Assembly: GCF_006442965.1 (NCBI RefSeq)
Contig: NZ_VFWX01000003.1
Span: 1 to 64,000, forward strand
Length of the DNA: 64,000 bases
Source: Mesorhizobium sp. CU3
Lineage (GTDB): Bacteria; Pseudomonadota; Alphaproteobacteria; Rhizobiales; Rhizobiaceae
Direction: 5' to 3'
Both the position numbers and the translations under genes were made by a program. The notes under the pieces are model-generated. The model made no database searches and was not told the DNA's origin. It saw only the letters and a list, made by a program, of their open reading frames with translations. Shown piece by piece: positions 45,681 to 55,897 of this stretch (positions are counted from its first letter, which is position 1; every line of letters starts with the position of its first letter).

Positions 45681-47090
45681 TTAGACCGAATAGTACATGT
45701 CGTACTCGACCGGGTGCGGGGTCATTTCGAACCGCATCACCTCGGCCATCTTCAGTTCGATGTAGGCGTCGATCTGGTCGTCGTCGAAGACGCCGCCGGC
45801 CTTCAGGAAGCCGCGGTCCTTGTCGAGGCTCTGCAGGGCTTCACGCAGCGAGCCGCAGACGGTCGGGATCTTCTTCAGTTCCTTCGGCGGCAGGTCGTAG
45901 AGATCCTTGTCCATCGGCTGTCCGGGGTGGATCTTGTTCTTGATGCCGTCGAGGCCGGCCATCAGCATCGCGGCGAAGGCGAGGTAGGGGTTCGCGCCCG
46001 GATCGGGGAAGCGGACCTCGACGCGCTTGGCCTTCGGCGACGAGCCGAACGGAATGCGGCACGATGCCGAACGATTGCGCGCCGAATAGGCGAGCAGCAC
46101 CGGCGCCTCATAGCCCGGCACCAGACGCTTGTAGGAATTGGTCAGCGGGTTGGTGAAAGCGTTGATCGCCTTGGCATGCTTGATGATGCCACCGATATAG
46201 AACAGGCAGCTTTCCGACAGGCCGGCATATTCGTTGCCGGCGAAGGTCGGCTTGCCGCCCTTCCAGATCGACTGGTGCACATGCATGCCCGAGCCGTTGT
46301 CGCCGAAGATCGGCTTCGGCATGAAGGTGGCCGTCTTGCCATAGGCGTTGGCGACCTGGTGCACGACATACTTGTAGATCAACATCTTGTCGGCGTTGCG
46401 CACCAGCGTGTCGAACTTGATGCCGAGCTCGTGCTGGGCGGCGGCGACCTCGTGATGGTGCTTTTCGACGCGCACGCCCATTTCGGCGAGCACGGTGAGC
46501 ATTTCGGAGCGCATGTCCTGGCAGGAATCGATCGGCGGCACCGGGAAATAGCCGCCCTTGATGCGCGGGCGGTGGCCGAGATTGCCGGTCTCGTAGTCGG
46601 TGTCGTCATTGGAGGGCAGTTCGGTCGAGTCCAGCTTGAAGCCGGTGTTGTAGGGGTCGGCCTTGTACTTTACGTCGTCGAACACGAAGAACTCGGCTTC
46701 CGGGCCGACGAAGATCTGGTCGCCTATGCCTTCCGATTTCATGTAGGCCTCGGCCTTCTTGGCCGTGCCGCGCGGGTCGCGGTTATAGGCCTCGCCCGAG
46801 ACCGGATCGAGGATGTCGCACAGGATGACCATGGTCGACTGGGCGAAGAACGGGTCCATGTGCACGGTGTCGGTGTCGGGCATCAGCACCATGTCGGACT
46901 CGTTGATCGCCTTCCAGCCGGCGATCGAGGAGCCGTCGAACATGACGCCGTCGGCGAACATGTCTTCCTCGACCTCGACGACATCCATCGTCACATGCTG
47001 CAGCTTGCCCTTCGGGTCGGTGAAGCGCAGGTCGACGAATTTCACGTCGTTGTCCTTGATCTGCTTCATGATGTCTTTGGCTGTCGTCAT
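45681..47090 (-). CDS. glnA: Glutamine synthetase type I
   Basis: A 469-aa dodecameric enzyme. Signatures include [35 protein letters not shown] and, near residue 398, the adenylylation tyrosine in [11 protein letters not shown], so post-translational control by GlnE is expected. It follows glnB by 59 bases and shares its transcript. With glnII it gives the organism two glutamine synthetases. Confidence 0.97.
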   Translation of the reverse strand: MTTAKDIMKQIKDNDVKFVDLRFTDPKGKLQHVTMDVVEVEEDMFADGVMFDGSSIAGWKAINESDMVLMPDTDTVHMDPFFAQSTMVILCDILDPVSGEAYNRDPRGTAKKAEAYMKSEGIGDQIFVGPEAEFFVFDDVKYKADPYNTGFKLDSTELPSNDDTDYETGNLGHRPRIKGGYFPVPPIDSCQDMRSEMLTVLAEMGVRVEKHHHEVAAAQHELGIKFDTLVRNADKMLIYKYVVHQVANAYGKTATFMPKPIFGDNGSGMHVHQSIWKGGKPTFAGNEYAGLSESCLFYIGGIIKHAKAINAFTNPLTNSYKRLVPGYEAPVLLAYSARNRSASCRIPFGSSPKAKRVEVRFPDPGANPYLAFAAMLMAGLDGIKNKIHPGQPMDKDLYDLPPKELKKIPTVCGSLREALQSLDKDRGFLKAGGVFDDDQIDAYIELKMAEVMRFEMTPHPVEYDMYYSV

Positions 47091-47149
47091 GTCATGTATC
47101 CCTGTGTGATGACGTTTTTTGATGATGACGTTGCAGAAAGATGGGGGCG

Positions 47150-47542
<393 letters not shown>

Positions 47543-47548
47543 TCATCA

Positions 47549-47564
47549 AGCACGAAGCGTGCCA
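47549..47564 (-). promoter_or_regulatory. Sigma-54 promoter of glnBA
   Basis: On the minus strand: TGGCACGCTTCGTGCT, with a perfect TGGCAC -24 element, exact spacing and GTGC at -12. Transcription would start near 47538, about 50 bases before glnB. A weak NtrC-like stretch, TGCC then TTGCGC, lies about 130 bases further upstream (47694-47709). Confidence 0.8.
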
Positions 47565-47834
47565 ATCCGAGGTGCGAAAAACGGGCTACGGCAATTCCGA
47601 CCCCACACTGCATCCCGATGCCAATTCGCGTCATCCAGGACACTGGATGCGCCGTAAGCGCCCGAACCTTACGCATCGCCCCTCCCGACCTTCGCGCAAA
47701 AAATAGGCATACAGCACAATTCGCAGGCAGATTTCCTCCCGGACACGACCGCTTTGCAGGTAAGGAGCAGTCGCAACGGTTTGCTTCGAACTTGAAAACG
47801 GACAATGCTTGATCGGATCAAAATCGGCAATCCC

Positions 47835-49364
47835 ATGCGCAATGAACTTCTTTCGCCCACCGAAATGGCCGAAGCCGACCGCCTGGCGATCGCCGCCGGA
47901 CCGCTCGACGGCTATGGCCTGATGCAGCGTGCCGGCGAAGCGGTCGCCGCGGTGGTGCTGGCGCGCTATCCGAGCGCAAAGAGGGTGCATGTGCTCTGCG
48001 GTCCCGGCAGCAATGGCGGCGACGGCTATGTCGTGGCGAGGCTGCTGGCGGAGGCTGGCGTGGAAGTCGAGCTGTGGGCCTCTGGCGATCCGCGCTCGGG
48101 CAGCGATGCCGCAATTGCGGCCGCCGGTTGCGCCCTGAAGCGTCAGCCGCTTTCGGCCTTCGAAGCAGAGCCCGGCTCGCTGGCGGTCGACGCGCTTTAC
48201 GGCGCAGGCCTGTCGAAGCCGCTGTCGGGCGACGCCGCGGCCGCGGTCGAGATCGCGGCTAGGCTGAACCTGCCGGTCGTCGCGGTCGATCTAACGTCGG
48301 GCGTCTCAGGCGAAAGCGGCGACATTCTCGGCACCGCCTTTCGCGCCGCCGTCACCGTGACCTTCGCGCGCAAAAAGCCCGGCCATTTGCTCTTGCCCGG
48401 CCGCGAGCGCTGCGGCGAGATCGTGGTCGCCGATATCGGCATCGGCGACGACATCATCGCGAAGATCGCGCCGCGCACATTTGAAAACACTCCAGCATTC
48501 TGGCTCCAGGATTTCCCTGTCCCGGCGGTCGATGCGCATAAATACAAACGCGGCCATGTCTGCGTGTTTTCCGGCGGCCCGTCGGCGACCGGAGCGGCGC
48601 GGCTGGCAGCGCTTGCCGCCGCCAGAGGCGGGGCAGGGGCGGTGACCGTGCTGTCGCCGGCAAACGCCATGCAGGTCAATGCCGCGCATCTGACCGCGAT
48701 CATGCTGCGCAAGGCGGATGCGATCGAGGATGTGCACGACTTTCTCGGCGATCGCCGGTCGTCGAGCTTCGTTCTCGGCCCCGGCTTCGGCGTCGGCGAC
48801 CGGGCGCGCGATTTTACGCTCGCCGTTCTCGCCAGGAAACGGCTGGAAGGCGGCGTCGAAGGGCTGGTGCTTGATGCCGACGGCATCACCTCCTTTCGCA
48901 ACAACGCTTCTGCGCTGTTCGAGGCGGCCGGCAGGCCGGATGCGCCGGCGCTGGTCATGACACCGCATGAGGGCGAGTTCGGCCGGTTGTTCCCGGATAT
49001 CGCCGGCGACCAGTCGCTCTCCAAACTGGCGAAGGCGCGCGCGGCTGCACAGCGTGCCAACGCTGTCGTCATCTACAAGGGCGCCGACAGCGTGATCGCC
49101 TCGCCGGACGGCCGCGCGGCCATCAACGGCAACGGTGCCGCCTGGCTTGCTACGGCTGGATCGGGCGACGTTCTAGCAGGCATCATTGCCGGCCTCATCG
49201 CCCAGGCCATGCCAGCCTTCGAGGCGGCCTGTGCAGCGGTCTGGATCCACGCCGAGGCAGGCAGCCGCTTCGGTCCGGGCTTGATCGCCGAGGATCTGCC
49301 GCTGGCGCTGGTGCCGGTGCTGCGTGAACTGGTTGAAGCACGACAGAAGGCGCGGACACGATGA
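47835..49364 (+). CDS. nnr: Bifunctional NAD(P)HX epimerase/dehydratase
   Basis: A 509-aa metabolite-repair enzyme. The N-terminal YjeF_N domain (about 1-215) carries GPGSNGGDGYVVARLL; the C-terminal ribokinase-like dehydratase domain carries TPHEGEFGRLFP and GSGDVLAGIIAGLIAQ. Together they return damaged NADHX and NADPHX to NADH and NADPH. The start is uncertain: ATG at 47835 (MRNELLSPTEM) or at 47805; neither has a strong ribosome-binding site. It diverges from glnB and overlaps the next gene by four bases. Confidence 0.88.
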   Translation: MRNELLSPTEMAEADRLAIAAGPLDGYGLMQRAGEAVAAVVLARYPSAKRVHVLCGPGSNGGDGYVVARLLAEAGVEVELWASGDPRSGSDAAIAAAGCALKRQPLSAFEAEPGSLAVDALYGAGLSKPLSGDAAAAVEIAARLNLPVVAVDLTSGVSGESGDILGTAFRAAVTVTFARKKPGHLLLPGRERCGEIVVADIGIGDDIIAKIAPRTFENTPAFWLQDFPVPAVDAHKYKRGHVCVFSGGPSATGAARLAALAAARGGAGAVTVLSPANAMQVNAAHLTAIMLRKADAIEDVHDFLGDRRSSSFVLGPGFGVGDRARDFTLAVLARKRLEGGVEGLVLDADGITSFRNNASALFEAAGRPDAPALVMTPHEGEFGRLFPDIAGDQSLSKLAKARAAAQRANAVVIYKGADSVIASPDGRAAINGNGAAWLATAGSGDVLAGIIAGLIAQAMPAFEAACAAVWIHAEAGSRFGPGLIAEDLPLALVPVLRELVEARQKARTR

Positions 49365-51358
49365 AGCGTTTCGCGCTCGCTTTTCTAGGCCTCGTCGCGC
49401 TGCTCGCACCGCAAGGCGCGCGCGCCGCCAAACCGGTCACCATCGTCGACGACCCGCGCATCCTCGCCACGCTCGACGCTAAGGGCTATGGCTTCGCTGG
49501 CCTTTTCGGCGCCGCCGGCAAGGACGATCTCAAAACCCTCTACGACACGGCGCCGGCCTACCACGCCATCGTCGAGACCGTAGCAAGCGATGTCGCCGCT
49601 TTGCGCGCCGACATGAAAGCCGGCGGGCGCACGCTTTACGAAGTGACGGACGGCAATGTCGGCCGCGTCATCGACATGCGCTGGTTGAAAACCAATGCCG
49701 CCCGGTTTCGGCTGGTGGGTGTCGTCAACCGGCTCGACCGGCGCGACTTCGCCGCGCTCGGCAATGAGAAGAGTTGCGGCGAGGTGCGCTTCATCTATCG
49801 CCTGGCTTACAGCTTCAAGAAGAACGGCAAGCTGCTGGCCTCGCGGCTGCCGTTCAACTTCAATGCCGTCTACCGGGTCGCTCCGGATGCCGATGGCGGC
49901 TGCTCCGGCGTTGCCGGCCGCTGGACGCCGCAGCTCGACGAAACGGCCGACGCAGGCTGGCTGACCGGCGGACCGATCGAGAAGGCCAGCCTGTCCTTCA
50001 AGCAGCTCGAGCTCAACGCCCAGATCGTGCGCTTTCCCTCCGGCCAGGAAACTGAGTTCGGCGGACAGGCCGCCTATCTGATGCGCATCTTCGGGCTCGA
50101 TGGCAGCACGATCAGCGAGAAGCCGCTGGAAAACACACCCGACACGGCGCGCTTGGCTGAAGATGTGCAGTTGAGGGCGAGGCTCGCCGACTATGTCCGC
50201 GCCAACACCGCCGCCGTCGATCTCGGCGTCTATGAAATCCCGGACGAGTTCCTGGCGAAGAAAGTCATCTCCTGGTCGACCTTCGGCAGCGCGAGACAAG
50301 CCAACCACTCGTTCACGCCGCTCTTCGATCCGAAGGATTTTGCCGGGCTCGACTATTCGAAACTCAAGCTGGTGCGCACGCCGGAGGCACTGGTCGAGCG
50401 TCTCGACAATGGCGCCTGCCAGGGCTGCCACCAGGCCGGCTCGACCGCAGGCTTCCATTTCATTGGTCTCGACGACGCCACGACCTCGCCGCTCAACCGC
50501 CTAGAGGTCGGCATCTCGCCGCATCTCCATGCCGAGATTCCGCGCCGCCAGGCGTGGCTGCGGGCGACGGCCGAGGGCAAGGAGCCCAACCGCTTCCGGC
50601 CGCTCTCCTTCGCGCCGCCGGCGACCTGGAAAGACGCCGGCGAAGTCGACTACGAACCTGCCGAAACAGCAATGCCGTGCCTGATGGCGGAAGACGCGGC
50701 CCGTTTCGGCGGCGCCTGGCAGTGCAGCGGCGGCACGGTGTGCACGCCTTTGGCCACCGCCTCCGGCGTCAGGACAAAACTCGCGCAGTGCCTCCTGCCC
50801 AAGGACAGTCCGGCGATGTTTTCCGGCCATCCGTGCCTGAGCGGCTCGATCGCCAGCAATGCCGCGCAGCCTTTCAACGACCGTTACAAGATCACCGGCC
50901 AGTTCGCGGCAATGGCACCGGCAATCTCGCGCACCGACTACACTTGCCGCCCGCCCAAGATCGGCGTTCCAGGCGGCTTCGCCTATCGCGCCTGCGACGA
51001 CAAGGACCGCAGCTTCGCCGCCTTCAAGCAAGGCAAGCCGATGCCGAGCGAAATCTGCGGCCTGGTCGGCGGCAAGAAATTCGACATCTGCGTCGCCACC
51101 AATAATTTCGACCAGTGCCTCGGCGGCGCGGTCAATCGCGGCAACCGTCCCGCATGCTCGGCCGACCATTTCTGCCGCGAGGATTACATGTGCCAATCGT
51201 TGCCGGCGGATACGCCGGGCGCCGCCAAGGTCAAGGGCATCGGCTTCTGCTCGCCGACCTATTTCATCTTCCAGATGCGCATCGACAACCATGCCACGCC
51301 ATGGTCGACGACGGCGCGCGCCGGCATGGGCGCCGGCTTCGGTGCGACGGAGGAATAG
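49361..51358 (+). CDS. Exported cysteine-rich protein with one CxxCH motif, function unknown
   Basis: A 665-aa protein. A signal peptide (KRFALAFLGLVALLAPQGARA) is cleaved about residue 23. A single CQGCH motif lies at residues 353-357, which could bind c-type haem. From about residue 445 to the end there are 14 cysteines (for example PCLMAEDAA, WQCSGGTVCTP, HFCREDYMCQS), suggesting a disulfide-bonded domain. The start overlaps the stop of the NAD(P)HX repair gene (ATGA), so the two are translationally linked. I do not recognise a family; a periplasmic or surface role is inferred. Confidence 0.75.
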   Translation: MKRFALAFLGLVALLAPQGARAAKPVTIVDDPRILATLDAKGYGFAGLFGAAGKDDLKTLYDTAPAYHAIVETVASDVAALRADMKAGGRTLYEVTDGNVGRVIDMRWLKTNAARFRLVGVVNRLDRRDFAALGNEKSCGEVRFIYRLAYSFKKNGKLLASRLPFNFNAVYRVAPDADGGCSGVAGRWTPQLDETADAGWLTGGPIEKASLSFKQLELNAQIVRFPSGQETEFGGQAAYLMRIFGLDGSTISEKPLENTPDTARLAEDVQLRARLADYVRANTAAVDLGVYEIPDEFLAKKVISWSTFGSARQANHSFTPLFDPKDFAGLDYSKLKLVRTPEALVERLDNGACQGCHQAGSTAGFHFIGLDDATTSPLNRLEVGISPHLHAEIPRRQAWLRATAEGKEPNRFRPLSFAPPATWKDAGEVDYEPAETAMPCLMAEDAARFGGAWQCSGGTVCTPLATASGVRTKLAQCLLPKDSPAMFSGHPCLSGSIASNAAQPFNDRYKITGQFAAMAPAISRTDYTCRPPKIGVPGGFAYRACDDKDRSFAAFKQGKPMPSEICGLVGGKKFDICVATNNFDQCLGGAVNRGNRPACSADHFCREDYMCQSLPADTPGAAKVKGIGFCSPTYFIFQMRIDNHATPWSTTARAGMGAGFGATEE

Positions 51359-51378
51359 TCGCGAACGGCTGGGGCGTC

Positions 51379-52395
51379 TTACGGATTTCGCGTATGCGCC
51401 ACGGCGTCCTCGATGGCCGCGAGCACTCTTTCCTCGTTGACGCCGCGCGTGTCGTAGACCCAACTCGGCGTCGAAATCGGCGGCTCGAGAAACCGGACAT
51501 GCTCGTTGACCGGTCCCGTTTCATAGGAACGGTTCGAGCCAAAGATGAGCACGCATGGCACCCCCAACGCCGCGGCGGCATGGCAGATGCCGCCATCGAC
51601 GCCGAGGAAGGCGGTCGAAGCCGCGATCTGGCACATCGCGTCGGTGAGTTGCGGGGTCGATGTGAAGTCCACCACCTCAGGCAGCGCCGCCCGGATCTGA
51701 GCCGCCGCCTCGCGCTCGCGCGGACCGCCGACGGCCCATACCGCCCAGCCGCGCGCGCTGTAGTGCCTGGCGACCGAAATGAAGCGCTCCGCCGGCCATG
51801 AGCGGAAATTGCTGAACTCGGACGTGTAGAGCGCCAGCGCCGGCTTGGCCGCGTCGATCCCGTGCCGCGCGCGCCAATCGGCAAGCTCCTCGGACGAGAT
51901 CATCATTTGCGGCGCCGACAGCCGCGTGCCGTCGGCGAGTTTCTCGCCCAGCGTCGCAATCGCGCAGACCTGTTCGGACAGTCTGGTCTTGCGCGGACCG
52001 AAGGCCACGAAGCTCTTCAGCCAGCCGGCCGGCAGGCGGTTGACGATTCCGAACTGGAATTCGCGCGGATAACCGATGCGCTCGGGTATGCCGGCCAGCC
52101 ATGGGATGAGCGCCGCCTTGGTGCTGCTGGTGAGCATATAGGCGGCCTGATAGTTCTCCTTGCGCAGTTCCCGTGCCAGGCCGGCCCGCTGCTTCAGCCC
52201 CGGCTTCCAGTGCTTCTCGACGATCCAGGTCTTGCGCACATGCGGCATCAGCCGCGCCAGCGGCGCGGCGAGCGCGGAGGTGGTGACGTCGATCGGACAG
52301 CCAGGGAACCGCTCCGCGAGCATCCGGATTGCCGAATGGCAGCGGATGAAGTCACCGATCGCCGGCAGGCAGAAGACGAGGATGGGACGCAACAA
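51379..52395 (-). CDS. Glycosyltransferase family 9 protein (heptosyltransferase-like)
   Basis: A 338-aa protein with the GT9 layout: N-terminal FCLPAIGDFIRCHSAIRMLAERFP and C-terminal GVDGGICHAAAALGVPCVLIFGSN. Members add heptose or related sugars to the lipopolysaccharide core. It starts at TTG with AAAAGG six bases upstream; no in-frame ATG precedes the conserved region. Same strand as the GT4 gene, 54 bases apart. Confidence 0.85.
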   Translation of the reverse strand: MLRPILVFCLPAIGDFIRCHSAIRMLAERFPGCPIDVTTSALAAPLARLMPHVRKTWIVEKHWKPGLKQRAGLARELRKENYQAAYMLTSSTKAALIPWLAGIPERIGYPREFQFGIVNRLPAGWLKSFVAFGPRKTRLSEQVCAIATLGEKLADGTRLSAPQMMISSEELADWRARHGIDAAKPALALYTSEFSNFRSWPAERFISVARHYSARGWAVWAVGGPREREAAAQIRAALPEVVDFTSTPQLTDAMCQIAASTAFLGVDGGICHAAAALGVPCVLIFGSNRSYETGPVNEHVRFLEPPISTPSWVYDTRGVNEERVLAAIEDAVAHTRNP

Positions 52396-52449
52396 GCGGT
52401 ACCTTTTCGATCCGGGACGGCGCCCGACGGCAAGCGTGCCCGTTCCTTG

Positions 52450-53391
52450 TCACGGAAGCGCTTCGCCATCAAGAATGCGGGCATAGAGCTCGAGATAGCC
52501 CTTGGCGGTCCTCCCGATCGGGAATCTCTCTGCCGCCGATTCGCGGCATCTTTGCGCCGACAGGCTGCCGATCTCGGCAAAGCCGCCGGCAAACTCATCG
52601 TCGCTCTCGAAGAAGCGGCCGGTATCGGCATCGACGGTCTCCAGCAAGGCTCCGCGCGGCGTGGTCAACACCGGCGTCCCGCACAGCATCGCCTCGACCT
52701 GCGCCATGCCGAAAGGTTCTTCCCAGGAGATCGGGTTCAGGAACGCCTTCGATCCGCCGAGCAGGCTGAGCTTCTGTTGCCCGTCGACCATGCCGTGAAA
52801 GCGGTAGCGGGAAGAAAGGCTCTTGAAGAAGACGCCCTCGCGGCGGGTCTTGCTGCGGCCCAGCAGCTTCCAGCGCGAACCGCCGGCGATATCGAGGATG
52901 AAGTCGAATTTTTTGGCGAGGTCCACCGCCCGGTTCAGCCCTTTTCCGGCGCGCGCAATGGCCGCCATGAAGAACAGGTGATCGTTCTTCGACGGCGCCA
53001 GCCGGTAAGCGTCCACCGGAAACCCGTTATAAACGAAGGTCTTTCGGCCATGCAGCGCGGCATGGCGGGCGCTGATGAAATTCCAGTTCGGCTGCGGCCG
53101 CGGATAATCCGGACGATGGCCGTGCTCGGTGTTCAAAGTGGGGAAGGGGACGTCCACGTTCCAGGTGTGAAGGTGGACGATCTCAGTGTCGCGCGGAATC
53201 GCCGCCCGGCATTCTTCATCGCTGACCGCGTGCCGGACCTCGCACAGTGGATGCAAGGATCCCGGCGCGGCGATCAAGGTCACCTGATGCCCCAGCTTGA
53301 TCAATTCGGTGATCAGCCATTCGACCTGGCGCTGCGTCCCGCCATAGCCCTTGGCTGGGATGAGGCCGTGAGCGGCGACTGTTATGCGCAT
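52450..53391 (-). CDS. Glycosyltransferase family 4 protein
   Basis: A 313-aa protein. The N-terminal MRITVAAHGLIPAKGYGGTQRQVEWLI is typical of GT4, and the donor-binding site is in NPISWEEPFGMAQVEAMLCGTPVLTTPRGALLE. The donor and acceptor sugars cannot be told from sequence. It is probably co-transcribed with the GT9 gene for a surface polysaccharide. Confidence 0.85.
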   Translation of the reverse strand: MRITVAAHGLIPAKGYGGTQRQVEWLITELIKLGHQVTLIAAPGSLHPLCEVRHAVSDEECRAAIPRDTEIVHLHTWNVDVPFPTLNTEHGHRPDYPRPQPNWNFISARHAALHGRKTFVYNGFPVDAYRLAPSKNDHLFFMAAIARAGKGLNRAVDLAKKFDFILDIAGGSRWKLLGRSKTRREGVFFKSLSSRYRFHGMVDGQQKLSLLGGSKAFLNPISWEEPFGMAQVEAMLCGTPVLTTPRGALLETVDADTGRFFESDDEFAGGFAEIGSLSAQRCRESAAERFPIGRTAKGYLELYARILDGEALP

Positions 53392-53410
53392 GTCAGAACC
53401 CGATAGCTCC

Positions 53411-54943
53411 TTACAACGGGATGTTGTCGTGCTTCTTCCAGGGGTTCTGCATGTCCTTGTTGCGCAGCATGCGCAAGGCGCGCGCCACGCGGCGGCGCGT
53501 CGAATGCGGCATGATCACCTCATCGACGTAGCCTCGCTCGGCGGCGACGAAGGGCGACAGGAAGCGATCCTCGTAAGTCTTTGTATGCGCGGCGATCTTT
53601 TCCGCGTTGCCGATATCCTTGCGGTAGATGATCTCGACCGCGCCGCGCGCGCCCATCACCGCGATCTGCGCCGTCGGCCAGGCATAGTTCATGTCGCCGC
53701 GCAGATGCTTCGAGGCCATGACGTCGTAAGCACCGCCATAGGCTTTTCGGGTGATGACGGTAATCTTCGGCACGGTCGCCTCGGCATAGGCAAAGAGCAG
53801 CTTGGCGCCATGCTTGATCAGCCCGCCATATTCCTGCGCGGTGCCCGGCAGGAAGCCCGGAACGTCGACAAAGGTCACGATCGGGATGGAAAAACAGTCG
53901 CAGAAGCGCACGAAGCGCGCCGCCTTGCGGCTGGCGTCGGAATCGAGCACGCCGGCCAGCACCATCGGCTGATTGGCGACGAAGCCCACCGTGCGACCCT
54001 CGACACGGCCGAAGCCGGTGACGATGTTTTTCGCAAAGCTCTGCTGGATCTCGAAGAAGTCGCCCTCGTCGGCGACCTTCAGGATCAACTCTTTGATGTC
54101 GTAAGGCTTGTTGGCGTTATCCGGGATCAGCCGGTCGAGCGAGAGGTCGTGGTCGGTCACCGACTGGTAGCACTCGATCTCGGGCAACTCCACCGTGTTC
54201 GATGCCGGCAGAAGGTCGACCAGCCGGCGCATCTGCAAGAGCGCCTCGACGTCGTTGTCATAGGCGCCGTCGGCGATCGAGGATTTGGTGGTGTGCACGG
54301 AGGCGCCGCCGAGGCTCTCGGCGGTCACCGTCTCGTTGGTGACGGTTTTCACCACGTCCGGTCCGGTGACGAACATGTAGGAGGTGTCACGCACCATGAA
54401 GATGAAATCGGTCATGGCAGGCGAATAGACGTCGCCGCCGGCGCAAGGCCCCATGATCAGCGATATCTGCGGGATGACGCCGGAGGCGAGCACGTTGCGC
54501 TGGAATATCTCGGCATAGCCGCCGAGCGCCGCCACGCCTTCCTGGATGCGGGCGCCGCCAGCGTCGTAAAGGCCGATGATCGGCGCGCGGTTGCGCAGCG
54601 CCATCTCCTGCACCTTGATCACCTTCTCGGCATGCGCCTCCGACAGCGAACCGCCGAACACGGTGAAATCCTTGGCGAAGATATAGATCGGCCTTCCGTT
54701 GACCGTGCCCCAGCCGGTGACGACGCCGTCGCCGGCGATCTTGGTCTTCTCCATGCCGAAATCGGTCGAGCGGTGCTCGACATACATGTCGAACTCCTCG
54801 AAGGAACCTTCGTCGAGGAAGATCTCGATGCGCTCGCGGGCGGTGAGCTTGCCCTTCTTGTGCTGCGCCTCGATACGGTCCTTGCCGCCGCCCATGCGCG
54901 CTGCCTCGCGGCGGCGCTCGAGTTCCTTCAGCACGTCTTTCAT
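53411..54943 (-). CDS. pccB: Propionyl-CoA carboxylase beta subunit (carboxyltransferase)
   Basis: A 510-aa carboxyltransferase. Typical motifs are [64 protein letters not shown] and [22 protein letters not shown]. Together with a biotin-carrying alpha subunit, not in this window, it converts propionyl-CoA to methylmalonyl-CoA. It is 19 bases from the GT4 gene on the same strand, which has no obvious metabolic link to it. Confidence 0.93.
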   Translation of the reverse strand: MKDVLKELERRREAARMGGGKDRIEAQHKKGKLTARERIEIFLDEGSFEEFDMYVEHRSTDFGMEKTKIAGDGVVTGWGTVNGRPIYIFAKDFTVFGGSLSEAHAEKVIKVQEMALRNRAPIIGLYDAGGARIQEGVAALGGYAEIFQRNVLASGVIPQISLIMGPCAGGDVYSPAMTDFIFMVRDTSYMFVTGPDVVKTVTNETVTAESLGGASVHTTKSSIADGAYDNDVEALLQMRRLVDLLPASNTVELPEIECYQSVTDHDLSLDRLIPDNANKPYDIKELILKVADEGDFFEIQQSFAKNIVTGFGRVEGRTVGFVANQPMVLAGVLDSDASRKAARFVRFCDCFSIPIVTFVDVPGFLPGTAQEYGGLIKHGAKLLFAYAEATVPKITVITRKAYGGAYDVMASKHLRGDMNYAWPTAQIAVMGARGAVEIIYRKDIGNAEKIAAHTKTYEDRFLSPFVAAERGYVDEVIMPHSTRRRVARALRMLRNKDMQNPWKKHDNIPL

Positions 54944-55006
54944 CGCTCGGTCCCCAATGCGCGATCTTTCTTGGCAGGCATTCGCCAGATATGGCAGAAT
55001 AAACCT

Positions 55007-55243
55007 ATGAAGAACAACGTGGAAATATCCGAGGATCTGAACCGCCGGATCGAGATGTTGACGTCACGCTCGACGCTGACGCGCGATCAGATCATCGAGG
55101 ATGCTCTGTCGCATGGCCGTTCTCTCGCGTGGCAGGAAAAGTGGATCGCCGGCATTCAGGCTGGGATAGAGGCCGCCGACCGCGGCGACTTCGCCAGCGA
55201 AGAAGAGATAGCTGCCGTTCTGAACAAATACGGTCAGGCATAA
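55007..55243 (+). CDS. ParD-like antitoxin, ribbon-helix-helix
   Basis: A 78-aa protein. The N-terminal stretch [34 protein letters not shown] fits a ribbon-helix-helix DNA-binding fold; the C-terminal part would bind the toxin. The ribosome-binding site is weak. The toxin gene starts six bases later. Autoregulation of the pair is expected from the family. Confidence 0.82.
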   Translation: MKNNVEISEDLNRRIEMLTSRSTLTRDQIIEDALSHGRSLAWQEKWIAGIQAGIEAADRGDFASEEEIAAVLNKYGQA

Positions 55244-55249
55244 CGCCCT

Positions 55250-55537
55250 GTGCGAATTGTCTGGACCCGACACTATCTGATCGAGCTTGCGTCGATCGGC
55301 GACTACATCGGCCAACATAATCCGCGCGCCGCAGCGCGGGTCGTAAACGAAATTCATTCAAAGACCGGCCGGCTACTGTCCGCCAACCCGTTCATCGGGC
55401 GTATTGGAGAGATCAAAGGCACACGTGAGCTGGTGATTCCGGGCACTCCCTACATCGTCGCCTACCGGGTAACGGACACTCAGATAGAAATTCTGTTCGT
55501 CCAACATGGCGCCCGGAAATGGCCAGATGAGGTTTGA
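55250..55537 (+). CDS. RelE/ParE-type toxin
   Basis: A 95-aa toxin starting at GTG. Family features are the N-terminal TRHYLIELASIGDYIGQHNPRAA, the loop GTRELVIPGTPYIVAYRV and the C-terminal FVQHGARKWP. It follows the antitoxin by six bases. ParE members act on gyrase and RelE members on ribosome-bound mRNA; which applies is not clear from this sequence. Confidence 0.85.
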   Translation: MRIVWTRHYLIELASIGDYIGQHNPRAAARVVNEIHSKTGRLLSANPFIGRIGEIKGTRELVIPGTPYIVAYRVTDTQIEILFVQHGARKWPDEV

Positions 55538-55897
55538 GGGGCCATCTCCGCCCGCTTTCCAGGCATTCATTTTGCTGCATTGCAACATGCAGCCCTTGCA
55601 TTTTGGGGCGAACTCAGCCATATGCAGCGGCATAGGCGCTTGGGCCGGGAGATTCCGGCCTTCTCGACGAATGAGACTGGTTGCGTCTGTTTTCCCTCTT
55701 TCCGCCAAATCGACCCCGGTCGATCGGCAAGATGGTGAAAAAGCCCCGGGGCATGAAGCCCGCGGGCACGACAGCGCAGCCGAGTGGACGTTACCGTCCA
55801 CCCGCCTTGTCGTTTCATGACAATGTTATCCGACGGCAGGTTGCGCCCTGCCGCCATTGATGTTTGCGGCGAAGAGGCCGCGTGAAAGAAGAATATT
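55538..55897. other. 360-base structured leader of the DEAD-box helicase gene
   Basis: There is no supported gene. Three hairpins are visible: GCTGCAT/ATGCAGC (55574-55580, 55587-55593), GTGGACG/CGTCCAC (55784-55790, 55795-55801) and CGGCAGG/CCTGCCG (55834-55840, 55847-55853). A long structured leader is common for cold-inducible RNA helicase genes. Confidence 0.55.

Noticed and set aside
47609..47623. TGGCATCGGGATGCA on the minus strand as a second glnB sigma-54 promoter
   Set aside because: Spacing between the -24 and -12 elements is one base short; the site at 47549-47564 has the correct spacing.
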